Origin: an uncultured Opitutia bacterium
GTDB lineage: Bacteria; Verrucomicrobiota; Verrucomicrobiia; Opitutales; Opitutaceae
DNA length: 51,649 nucleotides
Assembly: GCA_903896015.1 (NCBI GenBank)
Contig: CAITWF010000039.1
Span: 1 to 51,649 of the forward strand
Direction of reading: 5' to 3'
Below, one piece after another: positions 1 to 11,456 of the stretch. Position 1 is the first letter of the stretch. Each line of letters begins with the position of its first letter. Position numbers and translations under genes: made by a program. The notes beneath the pieces were generated by a model. That model was not told the DNA's origin. It did no database searches and saw nothing but the letters and a program-made list of their open reading frames with translations.

Positions 1-2
1 AG

Positions 3-353
3 CAGCGCCACTTTCTTCATCAAGTCATCCATCTGACGGGCGCTGCGAGACGCCAGTTGCCCGGCCCGGCGTTCGCCGTGACGGAGGTCCAGTTTCGACT
101 CGCTCCGGAGCTGCGCGTGCCACTTGTCCCACCCGACGAAGCACCAGCCCGATGAGGTAAAGCAACTGGGCGTCATTCGGCTGCGTCGCTGCCCGCGGAT
201 CTTCACATCCCACGCATCGCCGCCGGCGAGTTCGTTTTGGTAGAACCATACTTCAATGCCGGCGGCCCGGAGCGCGTCGGCGAGCCGGCGTGCAGCGTTG
301 GCGTCTTGCGACGCGTAACTAAGGAAGACCGCTTTGGTGGCGGAGTCGGCCAT
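3..353 (-). CDS. TIR-domain protein, N-terminal fragment running off the left edge; possibly degenerate
   Basis: The frame opens with ATG at 353 and stays open to the window edge (117 codons visible). Residues 7-47 read like the first half of a bacterial TIR domain: a first strand AVFLSYASQD, a helix NAARRLADALRAAG, a second strand IEVWFYQNEL, then GGDAWDVKIRGQ. TIR domains act in signalling or NAD cleavage, and such bacterial proteins often carry TPR or cyclase-like parts. After residue 47 the sequence no longer looks like TIR. A neighbouring minus frame (about 25-190) holds a TPR-like stretch (NDAQLLYLIGLVLRRVGQ), so the gene may be frameshifted or internally deleted. The TIR call is fairly safe; completeness cannot be judged from here. 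Confidence 0.55.
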   Translation of the reverse strand, partial: MADSATKAVFLSYASQDANAARRLADALRAAGIEVWFYQNELAGGDAWDVKIRGQRRSRMTPSCFTSSGWCFVGWDKWHAQLRSESKLDLRHGERRAGQLASRSARQMDDLMKKVAL

Positions 354-406
354 GCGAGTGGAGGCGCAAGAGCATTCGGCGCGCCCACCCATGGAGTCGC
401 AAGCCT

Positions 407-1429
407 TCAGTTGTCCACGCGGATGATCTTCGCGTCCTTCGTCTTCGTCGAGCCGACGCCGAGCGTCTCGGCGAACTCGAGCGTGCGGATTTCCTCGTCG
501 ACCGGCTCGAAGCCGGACTGCTTGCGATGGGAGTTGATTCGGTCGCGCATGAGCGAGTCCATCATCACGGGATCCTTGCTCAGCCAGATGACCGGTTCGT
601 TGACCGTGTAGAGCGAGTTGAAGAACGGGCCGCCGATGAACTGGTAGTGCTCGAGGCTCGCGAGGGTGAAGACCCACGTCTGCGAGAGTTCGGGGATCGC
701 GCTCATCTCGGCGACGGCGGCGGGGGCATTGGCGGGCGAACGGAAGAAGCGCGCGGTGTTGGAAGCGTTCCAGAGCGTGGCGTTCACGAGGGCACCGTTG
801 ATGCCGAGCGTCGGATGATCGGTGTAAACGGGGAGGTTAATCCAGAAATCGGCATCGAGGAAGAGCGGCGTGGCGAGGAAGCTTTTGCGGTCTTCGTCCT
901 TGGTCGAGTTGTTATCGGAATCCTTCGTTTGCTTCTCCGCAAAAATCGGATCGAAGCGCTGCGGAAGCGGGGAATCGTAGAACCAGACGGGATCGTAGTA
1001 GCGGTTGGACTCAAGCACGTAGACCGGGTGATCCTTGAAGGGCGTCTGGCCGGATGAAAGCGACGGCAGGTAGCCGGTCATGCGGAGGCGGAGGGCGTTG
1101 AGTCCGACGAGGAAAATATTCTTGGACTCGAAGCCGCGGCGCTCGAGCGCAGCGATGACGGCCTTGACGAGCGGGACAGGCGTGGCCATGCCGGGGCCGG
1201 AGTCGGTGTAGACCTTAAGGCCGACCCTTTTCTTCGCGCCGGGGACGAGCTTCTTGCCGGTGGCTTCCTCAAAGGTCGAAATGAGCTTTTCCACCTGCTG
1301 GGAATAGGCCGCCTCGCCGAAGTCTGACAGGCGCGCCTGCCACACCGGCGCGGTGGGCTTGGGTGCGGGAGCGGCGGAGAGCGACGCGGCGAGAAGGAGG
1401 GAGAGAAGCAGGGCGGTCAACAGACGCAT
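407..1429 (-). CDS. Exported DUF362-family protein
   Basis: A 340-residue protein. The chosen start is ATG 1429, which gives a clear signal peptide (MRLLTALLLSLLLAASLSAA); an upstream in-frame extension to 1579 is arginine-rich and unlikely to be translated. The mature part has the VGLKVYTDSGPGMATPVPLVKA region and the DADFWINLPVYTDHPTLGINGAL segment typical of DUF362 proteins, whose biochemical role is not settled; some members carry ferredoxin-like centres, but no such cysteine cluster is visible here. It is divergent from dnaG, so the 160 bases between them hold both promoters. The family assignment rests on recognised pattern only. Confidence 0.7.
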   Translation of the reverse strand: MRLLTALLLSLLLAASLSAAPAPKPTAPVWQARLSDFGEAAYSQQVEKLISTFEEATGKKLVPGAKKRVGLKVYTDSGPGMATPVPLVKAVIAALERRGFESKNIFLVGLNALRLRMTGYLPSLSSGQTPFKDHPVYVLESNRYYDPVWFYDSPLPQRFDPIFAEKQTKDSDNNSTKDEDRKSFLATPLFLDADFWINLPVYTDHPTLGINGALVNATLWNASNTARFFRSPANAPAAVAEMSAIPELSQTWVFTLASLEHYQFIGGPFFNSLYTVNEPVIWLSKDPVMMDSLMRDRINSHRKQSGFEPVDEEIRTLEFAETLGVGSTKTKDAKIIRVDN

Positions 1430-1590
1430 GGTGGGAGTTATGTCGCCAAACGGAGGGAGAAGTTTCCTCGCGCCGGCAAATAGCGAACGAAAGGGCGGCG
1501 AACTTGACAGCCGGGTGTGCAGGTTGAAAGTGCATTCTTTTCGCCGCGCCGCACATTTTCCCCGCCGCTGTCGTCGCACGCGATCGATCC

Positions 1591-3495
1591 ATGTCCGTCA
1601 TCAAGCCCATCTGCATCCGCGACGTGAAGCTGCGCGCGAACCTCGCCGACGTCGTGTCGCGGATGGTGACGCTGCGCAAGGCCGGCGGCGCGCGGATGAA
1701 GGGACTGTGCCCCTTTCACAACGAGAAGACGCCGTCGTTTCACGTCGATGCCGACAAGGGCTTCTACAAGTGCTTCGGCTGCGGCAAGGCGGGCGACGCG
1801 ATCACGTTTGTGCGCGAGACAGAGCAACTGAGTTTTTCCGAGGCCGTCGAGGCACTCGGTCAGCGCTTCGGCATTCCGATCGAATACGAGGAAGGCTCGG
1901 GCGGGCCGAGCGCGGCGGACCGTACGCTGCGGCAGGAGGTCTTCGATCTGCACGACGCGGCGGCGGAGCATTTTTATCAGGTCTTCAAGGCGAAGGACGC
2001 CACGGGCGAATTCTTCCGCGACCTGTGGGCGAACAAGCGAAAATTCCCCGCAGACCTCGCGGACGAATTCAAGATTGGTGGCGTCGACGCGACAGGCAGC
2101 GGGCTCGCCGCGCTGATGCTGCGGAAGAAATTCTCCGAGGAAGCGCTGCGGCGCTGCGGGCTGTTTTTCATCTACGACGACACCGCGATCACGCTGCACT
2201 CGCTGCGCCCGCGTTTCCGCGGACGGCTGATGATCCCGATCCGCGATCACCAGGGGCGCGTGTGCGCATTCACCGCGCGACAGACTACGCTGACCCCCGA
2301 CGACGATCCGGCGAAAGAGGCGAAATACGTGAACTCGCCCGAAACACCGATCTTCACGAAGGGCAATCTGCTTTTCAACCTAGACCGCGCGCGCTCGAAT
2401 GTCGGAGAGGGCAAGCCGTTCGTGATGGTCGAGGGCCAGCTCGACGCGCTCCGCTGTTGGAGCGTCGGCCTGAAAACCGCCATCGCGCCGCAAGGCACCT
2501 CGATCACCGAGAGCCAACTCGTGCTGCTGCGACGCTACCACACCCAAGTGGAATGTTTCTTCGACAGCGACAGCGCGGGACAAAAGGCGGCGCTGCGTTT
2601 CCTGCCGATGGCGCTGAAGGCGGGACTTGAAATCCGGTTCCTAACGCTCGCCGGTGCGACCAAACTCGACCCTGATTTGCTGTTTCTTGAGAGCGGACCG
2701 GAGCGGGCGGCCGAAGTTTACCGCGGACTCGTTCGCCGCAGCGCGATGGCCTTCGCCTGCGAAGTCGCGCTGCCTGATGTCGCGGGCGCATCGGCCGAGG
2801 CAAAATCACGCGCGGCGCAGACCGTCTTCGAAATCATCGCGGCAGCCGAAAGCGAAATGACGCGCTCGCAATTCGTCGCCGACGCGGCGGCTCATCTGCG
2901 ACTGCCAATCGCGGCAGCGCAAAAGGATTTCCAAAACTTCGCGTTGCGCCAGACCCGGCAAGCCGCAGCGCGACCCGCCGCCGCCGAAGTCACTGCGTCC
3001 GCGTCGGCCACATCCGCCAATTCGGCCAATGCCCACACTCCCGAGCGCGATCTGCTCCACCTTTGCCTCCACTATCAAGTCCTCGGCAAGCCGATCAGCT
3101 CCGCCGTGCCACACGATTGGATCGATGCGGGGCATCTCGCCGGCGCGCTGCTCAACCGGTTTCTGGCAGAGTTTGAGCAAAACGCCTGGCCGGGCATCGA
3201 TCATTTGGACCAGTTTGACCTCAACCCAGAGGAGCGCGCGCTGGTCGCGAGCCTGCTGTTCGATGCTCCCGTCGACACCGGCACCTACAAGGACCTCGGC
3301 GATCCGCGCCCCAAAGCCGAACAGGCAATCGCCCAGTTGCGGTCCCGGGCCCTTGAGCCGCGGCTCCGCCAAATAGAACTTGCTTTGGCCAACCCCCATG
3401 CGGACAGTGAATCTGACCCAATTTCACTCTTGAAAGAACGCTCTGAACTGCACCGTCTGCTCCGCCAGCCAATCGTCCTAACGATGGCGGCGTGA
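1591..3495 (+). CDS. dnaG: DNA primase DnaG
   Basis: A 634-residue primase that makes RNA primers at the replication fork. The N-terminal CHC2 zinc-binding domain has C40, H43, C61 and C64 ([11 protein letters not shown], then [11 protein letters not shown]). The catalytic core starts near residue 115 with [12 protein letters not shown] at 208-219. The TOPRIM domain has VEGQLDALR (E281) and the acidic [10 protein letters not shown] block near 325. The C-terminal third, after an alanine-rich linker near 460-480, is the divergent helicase-interaction part. Start ATG 1591 gives the family's usual N-terminus ([14 protein letters not shown]). No Shine-Dalgarno sequence precedes it; a TTGACA lies at 1504-1509 without a good -10. 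It leads directly to rpoD, the common dnaG-rpoD arrangement. Confidence 0.97.
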   Translation: MSVIKPICIRDVKLRANLADVVSRMVTLRKAGGARMKGLCPFHNEKTPSFHVDADKGFYKCFGCGKAGDAITFVRETEQLSFSEAVEALGQRFGIPIEYEEGSGGPSAADRTLRQEVFDLHDAAAEHFYQVFKAKDATGEFFRDLWANKRKFPADLADEFKIGGVDATGSGLAALMLRKKFSEEALRRCGLFFIYDDTAITLHSLRPRFRGRLMIPIRDHQGRVCAFTARQTTLTPDDDPAKEAKYVNSPETPIFTKGNLLFNLDRARSNVGEGKPFVMVEGQLDALRCWSVGLKTAIAPQGTSITESQLVLLRRYHTQVECFFDSDSAGQKAALRFLPMALKAGLEIRFLTLAGATKLDPDLLFLESGPERAAEVYRGLVRRSAMAFACEVALPDVAGASAEAKSRAAQTVFEIIAAAESEMTRSQFVADAAAHLRLPIAAAQKDFQNFALRQTRQAAARPAAAEVTASASATSANSANAHTPERDLLHLCLHYQVLGKPISSAVPHDWIDAGHLAGALLNRFLAEFEQNAWPGIDHLDQFDLNPEERALVASLLFDAPVDTGTYKDLGDPRPKAEQAIAQLRSRALEPRLRQIELALANPHADSESDPISLLKERSELHRLLRQPIVLTMAA

Positions 3496-3565
3496 GCCAT
3501 TTTGGCGCCGCACGAAATTTTGCAGCGTTTTTTCGAGTTATATAGAGACCCACCACATTTCATCC

Positions 3566-5446
<1,881 letters not shown>

Positions 5447-5466
5447 TCCCGTAACCCAGGACGTCT

Positions 5467-5496
5467 GCCTCGCAGATGCTGCGGCGCGTGCGAGGC
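5467..5496. repeat. Perfect 8-bp hairpin between rpoD and the lipoprotein gene
   Basis: Arms 5467-5474 (GCCTCGCA) and 5489-5496 (TGCGAGGC) pair perfectly around a 14-base loop. There is no T-run after it, only CGCGCCCTTCC, so it is a weak terminator candidate at best. It could be an mRNA-stabilising 3' stem of rpoD or an intergenic repeat. Confidence 0.45.
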
Positions 5497-5509
5497 GCGC
5501 CCTTCCAAA

Positions 5510-5896
5510 ATGATTCTCACCGCCAGACTGCTCACGCTGCTGGCGGTGACTTTTTTTGCGGGCGCGTGCAGCCATTTCGCGCCACTCACACCCACGCCGT
5601 TACCGCCGCGCCCCGGTGATCGGTTGCCGCCTGATGCACTCCAGCCGAGCCCGAACCTCCTCGTCGGTCGCGTTCTCGCCGTGGATTTGCCGAACAGCTT
5701 CGTCATCGTTGATCTCGCGGGCGAACCGCCCGCCGCTGCGTTGACCGACGGCACCGAGTTGATCACGCGCACCGACGATTTGCGCGAGACCGCGCGGGTG
5801 CGTGTATCGCGCTATGTGCGCGGCCGCACCCTTGGGACGACGCTCATTTCCGGCCGGCCATCGCCGCGCGACGAAGTGGTGTGGCGCGCGCCCTGA
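5510..5896 (+). CDS. Small putative lipoprotein of unknown function
   Basis: A 128-residue protein with a short hydrophobic signal ([20 protein letters not shown]) whose AGAC motif fits a lipobox, so the mature chain would start at Cys20 and be lipid-anchored. A Pro-rich linker ([17 protein letters not shown]) follows. Next is a small beta-rich domain with [20 protein letters not shown], then [20 protein letters not shown], which resembles the short OB-like or S1-like folds of bacterial envelope proteins; no family is recognised. It lies between rpoD and tatA on the same strand, 63 bases after rpoD and 52 before tatA. Confidence 0.7.
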   Translation: MILTARLLTLLAVTFFAGACSHFAPLTPTPLPPRPGDRLPPDALQPSPNLLVGRVLAVDLPNSFVIVDLAGEPPAAALTDGTELITRTDDLRETARVRVSRYVRGRTLGTTLISGRPSPRDEVVWRAP

Positions 5897-5948
5897 CCAA
5901 AACGCTTTACCGCTTTACACGACGCCCTTCCGACGTAGGGTCTGCCCC

Positions 5949-6188
5949 ATGGCAACCTCAACGCTTTTCCTCGCAGCCTTCGGCCTCGGCGGCATGGAGC
6001 TGCTCGCCATTCTGGCGATCGTGCTGCTGCTGTTCGGCGGCGCCAAACTTCCCCAACTCGCGAAAGGCCTCGGCCAGTCCGTAAAGGAATTCAAGAAGGC
6101 CTCGAAGGACGAAGACGAGACGGTCAAACCCGTCGAAGCCAAGAAGCCCGAGGAAACCAAGGCGACTACGACTCACGGATCGAACTGA
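5949..6188 (+). CDS. tatA: Sec-independent protein translocase subunit TatA/E
   Basis: A 79-residue subunit of the twin-arginine translocase, which moves folded proteins across the inner membrane. It has one N-terminal membrane helix ([19 protein letters not shown]), the FGG hinge, the amphipathic helix [18 protein letters not shown], and an acidic-lysine tail ([19 protein letters not shown]), all diagnostic of TatA. ATG 5949 is chosen because it begins just before the helix; the frame continues upstream without homology. No tatB or tatC is nearby, so the rest of the system lies elsewhere. A likely Tat substrate, the molybdenum-enzyme subunit at 8633-10789, is close by. Confidence 0.95.
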   Translation: MATSTLFLAAFGLGGMELLAILAIVLLLFGGAKLPQLAKGLGQSVKEFKKASKDEDETVKPVEAKKPEETKATTTHGSN

Positions 6189-6216
6189 GTTTGATTCCGC
6201 CTCACGACTTTACCAA

Positions 6217-6248
6217 GCGCGCCCACTCGGCGCGCATTTTATTTTCCC
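6217..6248 (+). terminator. Rho-independent terminator after tatA
   Basis: A perfect GC stem, GCGCGCC (6217-6223) with GGCGCGC (6229-6235), closes a 5-base loop and is followed by ATTTTATTTTCC. It lies between convergent genes, 28 bases after the tatA stop and just before the stop of the antiporter. The T-rich run is on the plus side only. Confidence 0.85.
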
Positions 6249-6252
6249 GGGC

Positions 6253-8568
6253 TCAGTCCGCCTCCGCGTCGCCTACGGGATCGGGTCGTTCGCGCAGCCA
6301 AGCCTTGAACTCCTGAATTTGTTGCGGCGCACCCAGCGCCAGCACCTCGTCGCCGGCCCGAAGCGTTTCGCCCGCGCTCGGATTCAAAATGCGCACGCCG
6401 CCGCGCCGAATGCCCGCGATCTGAACGCCGTGATGCCGCGCCGGGGAGAGTTCGGCGAGCGTCTTCCTCGCCGCGCGGCTCCAATAGGGCAGCGTGAGCG
6501 CCTCCATCCGCACCTCCTCGAACAGCGAGTCGCCCGTCGGCTCCACCGACACCGCACCGAGAAACGCCTTCCCTTCACGCACCTGCTCGGTCGTGCCCAT
6601 CAGCAAGACCTTGTCGCGCGGATAGAGCACGGCGTCGGGCGGCGGCAGCGGAATCATGAAGCCCTGCCGCTCGATACCCACGACCGAACACCCGAAGCGG
6701 GACCGCAGCGCGAGCTCCGAGATTTTTTTCCCCTGGCAATCCGCGAGATCGGGCAGCGTGCAATCGATCATGTGCAGCAGCCACTCGCCGTGCGGTTGCA
6801 GCCACGGGGCCGTCGTTGCCGTCATCTTGTTATCGCCCGTCTCGATCACGCTCAGCAGCTCCACCTCAAGTTCGCTGTGCCAGAAAATCAGCTTCCTCCG
6901 CAGTACCACCAGCGCCGCGAGCGCCACCAGCCCGCTCACCAACAATAGCCAGCGGGTGGTGCCTTCTGCCGGCAGGATCGCACTGAGCCAGAGAAACAAC
7001 GCCCCCCCCACCCCGATCTTCAAGCCCGTCTCCACGATTGGCCGCAGGCGCTTCGCGTCAGCGCGCCCCTTCGTCAGCACCTCGGAATAGAGCAGCGACA
7101 TCGCCGAGAGATTTCGCCAGATCGCCACGAGCGGCGCGAGCGTCACCAGCACGAGCGATGCCCAGAAAACCACTTCGAGCCCGTGCGGAAAGAGCCAGTC
7201 TCGCCCGAGCCAGTTTTCGGCGAACGCAAACAGCTGCCCGGAAAACACCACGACTCCGGTCACGAACAGCACGCCCACTCCGACCTGCGCGACACGCTTC
7301 CGGCTCAGTTGCCAGAGGAGATTGCTTTTCGACCGCACCTGCAACTGTTCCAGCCAGCCGTGATACGCTGCGATCCAGTCGCGTAACCACTGCGGTTGTC
7401 TCGCCACCACCCCGTCCGCGATTTTCTCCGAGCGCCGCGTCAGGAAAGGCGCCGCGAGCGTCGTCACGAGTGACACGCCAACCGCCAGCGGATAAAATTC
7501 CGGCGGCACCACCGCCTTCGCCACGCCGAACTGCGCGATGATAAAAGAAAACTCGCCGATCGGCGTCGCGGTCAGCCCCGTGCGTAGCGCGTCCTTCAGC
7601 GGCGTACCGATCAAGGTCAGCCCGCTGGTCACCGCGACCGGCCGCGCCACCAGCGTGAATGCCGCCACGCCCGCGATCAGGCCCGCCGAGTGCCCCAACT
7701 CGCGCACATCGATCTGGAGCCCAATCGCCACGAAAAAGACCGCACTGAACACATCACGCATTCCTTCGAAAACCCTCTCGACCTGATGCCGGTGCGGCGT
7801 CTCGGCCACGATCGTGCCGAACAAAAACGCTCCCAGCGCGAGGGAATAGCCCGCACCCTGCGCCACCACCGCGAGGCCAAACAGCATCGCCGCGATCCCG
7901 AGCGTCTGCAATTCCTCGTCGGCCGCGATGCTCATCCGCTTCAGCAGCCACGGCACAAACAGCAATCCGATCACACCCGCGAGCGCGACGAACGCCCCGA
8001 GCGTCAGGAGCGTTTGTACGAGGCTCGCACCCTCGCCCCGGCCGATCTGCACGAGCGACGTAAGTAGCGTCAGCATCACCACCGCGACCACGTCCTCCAG
8101 CACCGAGATGCCCATGGCGAGTTGCCCCGAGCGTTCGTGGTTCAGACCGGTCTCGTGCAAGATTTTCGAGATGATTGCGGACGACGAGACCATGAGCATA
8201 CCCGCCAGAAACAAACTCTCCGTGCCTCCCCACCCGAGCGCCGCGCCGAGCAGCCGCGACAAATAATACATCACGACCGCGCCACCAAACGTCGCCAGCA
8301 TCAGCGCCAACCCGAGCCGCCGCATCTTGCGCACGCTCAACCGCAGGCCGATGCCGAACATCAAAAACACGAGCCCGACCTGCGCGAGCGTCTCGATGCT
8401 GGCTGCGTCGCGCACGAGCGAAAACGGCGGCGAGGCCGGTCCCACCAGAATTCCCGCGGCCAGGAACCCCACCACGACCGACAGCCCGATCCGCTGGCAC
8501 GCCCAGCCCACCACACCCGCCACGACGAGCACGACTGCGAGATCTTGGATGAAATGGAGTCCGTGCAT
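6253..8568 (-). CDS. CPA2-type cation:proton antiporter (KefB/RosB-like) with two C-terminal TrkA-C domains
   Basis: A 771-residue inner-membrane protein. Residues 1 to about 390 form the Na+/H+ exchanger domain, with roughly 12 hydrophobic segments, GFLAAGILVGP in the second, and the helix MVSSSAIISKIL and LEDVVAVVMLTLL of CPA2 antiporters. A second hydrophobic region lies near 430-560. The C-terminus holds two RCK_C (TrkA-C) modules, CTLPDLADCQGKKISELAL and LTLPYWSRAARKTLAELS, each ending in an LxxGD or PRDKVLLMG-type strand. There is no Rossmann TrkA-N domain, unlike KefB/KefC, so glutathione-type gating is not supported. Potassium or sodium export with proton exchange is the family role; the ion here is unknown. 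Confidence 0.88.
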   Translation of the reverse strand: MHGLHFIQDLAVVLVVAGVVGWACQRIGLSVVVGFLAAGILVGPASPPFSLVRDAASIETLAQVGLVFLMFGIGLRLSVRKMRRLGLALMLATFGGAVVMYYLSRLLGAALGWGGTESLFLAGMLMVSSSAIISKILHETGLNHERSGQLAMGISVLEDVVAVVMLTLLTSLVQIGRGEGASLVQTLLTLGAFVALAGVIGLLFVPWLLKRMSIAADEELQTLGIAAMLFGLAVVAQGAGYSLALGAFLFGTIVAETPHRHQVERVFEGMRDVFSAVFFVAIGLQIDVRELGHSAGLIAGVAAFTLVARPVAVTSGLTLIGTPLKDALRTGLTATPIGEFSFIIAQFGVAKAVVPPEFYPLAVGVSLVTTLAAPFLTRRSEKIADGVVARQPQWLRDWIAAYHGWLEQLQVRSKSNLLWQLSRKRVAQVGVGVLFVTGVVVFSGQLFAFAENWLGRDWLFPHGLEVVFWASLVLVTLAPLVAIWRNLSAMSLLYSEVLTKGRADAKRLRPIVETGLKIGVGGALFLWLSAILPAEGTTRWLLLVSGLVALAALVVLRRKLIFWHSELEVELLSVIETGDNKMTATTAPWLQPHGEWLLHMIDCTLPDLADCQGKKISELALRSRFGCSVVGIERQGFMIPLPPPDAVLYPRDKVLLMGTTEQVREGKAFLGAVSVEPTGDSLFEEVRMEALTLPYWSRAARKTLAELSPARHHGVQIAGIRRGGVRILNPSAGETLRAGDEVLALGAPQQIQEFKAWLRERPDPVGDAEAD

Positions 8569-8632
8569 GCGTCCGCGTTGACCACGAAAACGCGGCCAAG
8601 TGCGCGGAGCGTCAACTCAATCGTGCCGCAAT

Positions 8633-10789
8633 CTACGCGAGCTTGAACGGCAGCGTGCGCAGCCGCTTCCCCGTCGCCGCGAGGATCGCGTTGCTCACCG
8701 CCGGCGCGATCGGCGGCGTGCCGGGTTCACCGACACCACCCATTTTTTCGCCGCTGTTGATGATATGCGTCTCGACGATCGGCGCCTCGGGCAGGCGCAC
8801 GACCTGGTAGTCGTGAAAGTTCGACTGCTCGACCTGCCCGCCCTTGAACGTGATTTCTCCATAGAGCGCCGCCGACAAGCCGTAGACCACTGCCGACATG
8901 ATTTGCGCTCTCACGCCCGCGGGATTTACCGCGGTGCCGCAGTCGACCACCGCAGTGACTTTGTGCACCGTGAGCACGCCGCCGGCACCAATCGAGATTT
9001 CCGCGACCTGCCCGACGATCGACCCAAATGATTCCTGAATCGCGACGCCTTGGAAACGTCCCTTCGGGGCGATACCCCAATTCGATTTCTCCTTCAGCAA
9101 TCTAAGGATCGCGATCTGACGCGGCTGCGTCGCGAGCAACTCAATGCGATAGTCGATCGGGTCACGTTTCGCGGCGTGCGCGGCGTCATCGATCAACGTT
9201 TCCTTCACAAAGGCCGTGAACGAATGCCCCACCGATCGCCACCACAACACGGGCACGCCCACCGGCGCCATGTGATAGTCGACGCGCACGTTCGGGATTG
9301 CGTAAGGCAGATCGGCGAGACCTTCGACCTGCGTCGAATCGACGCCGTCTTTGATCATCATGGGCTCGAACGGCGTGCCCTTGATGATCGACTGGTTCAC
9401 GATCTGGTTTTCCCAGCTCACGAGCTTGCCGCTCGCATCGAAGCCTAGCTTCGCGGTCACGACGGTGCGCGGACGATAAAAGCCGCCGCGCATATCGTCC
9501 TCGCGCAGCCATACGACGCGCACAGGGACTCCGACCGCTCTGGAGATCTCCACGGCCTCGACAATAAAATCCGATGCCGGGTTCGCTTTGCGCCCAAAGC
9601 CGCCGCCAAGCAGCGTAGTGTGCAACGTCACTCTATCCGGCGGCACACCCGCCGCCTTGGCGGCGTTGAGCGCATCCACGCCTTGAAACTGCGTCGGTGC
9701 CCACACCTCCACACCGTCCGCCCGCACATGCGCGGTCGCGTTAACCGGCTCCATCGCCGCGTGCGCTAGATACGGAAGATCAAACAGGCCCTCGATTTTC
9801 GTCGTGGCGCTGGCAAACGCCGCCGTGGTGTCGCCGTCCTTGCGCGCGTTCGCGCCTTTTTCGGCGGCGAGCGCGAGGTAATTTTCCTTCTGTTTCGCGC
9901 TGTCGAACATCGCGAGGGCGCCATTGTCCCAATCGATCTTGAGTGCCTCGCGGCCCTGCTTTGCCGCCCACACGCCGGTGGCCACCACCGCCACGCCGCT
10001 CGGCACGGCGACGACGTATTTTACTCCTGAAATTTTCTTCGCGGCGGAGTCATCGAACGTTTTCACCTTGCCGCCGAACACCGGCGGCCGCGCCACGAGC
10101 GCCGTGAGCGCGCCGGGCACCTTCACGTCGAGGCCGAACACGCCGCGCCCCGTCACCTTCTCAAGCGAGTCGATCCGCTTCGTTGGCTTGCCGATGAGCG
10201 AAAATTGCGACGGCGCCTTCAACTTGACCTCGGCGGGCGGGGTGAGCAACGCCGCCGCACTGGCGAGTTCGCCGTAGCTCGCGCGCCGGCCGTCGGCCGC
10301 GATCACAGCGCTGTTCTCCGTGCGGAGCGAGCCGGCATCGACGCCCCACTTTTGCGCCGCTGCCTGCACGAGCAGCCCGCGCGCTGTCGCGCCGGCTTTG
10401 CGCATCTGGTCAAAGGCCTCCCAAGTGCTCGTGCTGCCACCCGTCATCTGCATCCCAAACGCCGTGTGGGCATACGCCGGCGCCGCCGGCGCCGCCTCGA
10501 CGGAAATCTTCGCCCAGTCCGCATCGAGTTCCTCCGCGATCAGAATTGCCAGCGACGTGTAGATGCCCTGCCCCATCTCAGAGTGCTTCGCGAGAATGGT
10601 AATCGCACCGTCTGGCGCGATGCGGAGAAATGCGTTCGGCGCAAATTCCGGGCTCACCTCCGCCGCGGCCAGCTTCGCCGGCAGCCACTTCATCGCAATG
10701 ATCAGGCCGCCACCGATCGCGCTGTTCTTGAGAAACGCGCGCCGGGAAAGATCGTTCGCCACATTCAAAAGCGTCGTGCTCATGATCAC
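8633..10789 (-). CDS. Molybdopterin-binding subunit of a xanthine dehydrogenase-family oxidoreductase (IorB-like), Tat-exported
   Basis: About 718 residues. A twin-arginine signal, [20 protein letters not shown], sits at the N-terminus, so the enzyme is probably periplasmic. The mature part shows the molybdopterin and active-site patterns of the IorB/aldehyde dehydrogenase group: [38 protein letters not shown] and the late [19 protein letters not shown]. The start is either GTG 10789, which overlaps the TGA of the upstream gene (GTGA), or ATG 10783; purine-rich AAGGA and GGAG precede each at about 5 bases. It forms an operon with the 2Fe-2S subunit. The substrate (isoquinoline, aldehyde or other) cannot be told from sequence. 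Confidence 0.92.
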   Translation of the reverse strand: MIMSTTLLNVANDLSRRAFLKNSAIGGGLIIAMKWLPAKLAAAEVSPEFAPNAFLRIAPDGAITILAKHSEMGQGIYTSLAILIAEELDADWAKISVEAAPAAPAYAHTAFGMQMTGGSTSTWEAFDQMRKAGATARGLLVQAAAQKWGVDAGSLRTENSAVIAADGRRASYGELASAAALLTPPAEVKLKAPSQFSLIGKPTKRIDSLEKVTGRGVFGLDVKVPGALTALVARPPVFGGKVKTFDDSAAKKISGVKYVVAVPSGVAVVATGVWAAKQGREALKIDWDNGALAMFDSAKQKENYLALAAEKGANARKDGDTTAAFASATTKIEGLFDLPYLAHAAMEPVNATAHVRADGVEVWAPTQFQGVDALNAAKAAGVPPDRVTLHTTLLGGGFGRKANPASDFIVEAVEISRAVGVPVRVVWLREDDMRGGFYRPRTVVTAKLGFDASGKLVSWENQIVNQSIIKGTPFEPMMIKDGVDSTQVEGLADLPYAIPNVRVDYHMAPVGVPVLWWRSVGHSFTAFVKETLIDDAAHAAKRDPIDYRIELLATQPRQIAILRLLKEKSNWGIAPKGRFQGVAIQESFGSIVGQVAEISIGAGGVLTVHKVTAVVDCGTAVNPAGVRAQIMSAVVYGLSAALYGEITFKGGQVEQSNFHDYQVVRLPEAPIVETHIINSGEKMGGVGEPGTPPIAPAVSNAILAATGKRLRTLPFKLA

Positions 10790-11265
10790 TCCGTTCCTTT
10801 CTTCGCGCCGCTCGCGGCGAGTTCAGCCGCGCGATGCACGCCGGCGCGGATTTTTTCGTAGGTGCCACAGCGGCAGATGTTTCCGGCCAGCGCCTCGTCG
10901 ATCTGGGCGTCGGTCGGGTGCGGGTTCTTCCGGAGCAGCGCTGTCGTCGTCATGATCTGGCCGGACTGGCAGTATCCGCATTGCACGACATCCTGCTCAA
11001 TCCACGCCTGCTGGACGTTGTGGAGTTTTCCACCCGTCGCGAGTCCTTCGATCGTCGTGATCGATCTGCCAGCCGCGAGACCGACAGGAGTTTGACAGGA
11101 GCGCACAGCTTCACCGTCGAGGTGGACCGTGCAGGCACCGCAGAGACCGAGCCCGCAGCCGAATTTCGTGCCGGTCAGGCCGAGGTCGTCGCGCAACACC
11201 CACAGCAGGGGCGTGTCCGCGGCGGCACTCACCTCGACGGCGTTGCCGTTGATCGAGAGTTTCAT
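10786..11265 (-). CDS. (2Fe-2S)-binding subunit of the same molybdenum hydroxylase (IorA-like)
   Basis: A 159-residue electron-transfer subunit with two 2Fe-2S clusters. The plant-ferredoxin-type site is [20 protein letters not shown] with the fourth cysteine in VRSCQTP. The second, four-helix domain has [11 protein letters not shown] and [16 protein letters not shown] 11265 is used because the frame upstream lacks homology and the N-terminus [12 protein letters not shown] matches the family. It is the first gene of the pair and overlaps the Mo subunit by 4 bases, or ends 2 bases before it if the ATG at 10783 is used. A separate FAD subunit is absent, as expected for the IorAB type, which usually passes electrons to a cytochrome. 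Confidence 0.93.
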   Translation of the reverse strand: MKLSINGNAVEVSAAADTPLLWVLRDDLGLTGTKFGCGLGLCGACTVHLDGEAVRSCQTPVGLAAGRSITTIEGLATGGKLHNVQQAWIEQDVVQCGYCQSGQIMTTTALLRKNPHPTDAQIDEALAGNICRCGTYEKIRAGVHRAAELAASGAKKGTE

Positions 11266-11383
11266 GGGTGAAATGGGATGTCGCGGAGCGTGGCCGGGGC
11301 CGACCCAATTGCAAATCGGACCCTGAAACATTTTTGCGCTCAGCCGCTCACCCCGAATCCGGTCCGCCGGCGTATTTCGCGCG

Positions 11384-11412
11384 TTGACACTCCCTCGCGC
11401 CGCCGATTCGTT
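11384..11412 (+). promoter_or_regulatory. Candidate sigma-70 promoter of mreB
   Basis: A perfect -35 hexamer TTGACA is at 11384-11389. At 16-17 bases spacing the -10 position reads ATTCGT or TTCGTT, a poor match. The site is 68 bases before the mreB ATG in the 191-base gap divergent from the 2Fe-2S gene. The rest of that gap shows nothing recognisable. Confidence 0.35.
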
Positions 11413-11456
11413 TCCGTCGGCGGCAACGCCGCCACACGCTCCCTGAAACCGACATC

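Noticed and set aside
1438-2250. A 270-codon minus-strand frame over dnaG
   Set aside because: Shadow of the primase zinc-finger and core coding sequence.
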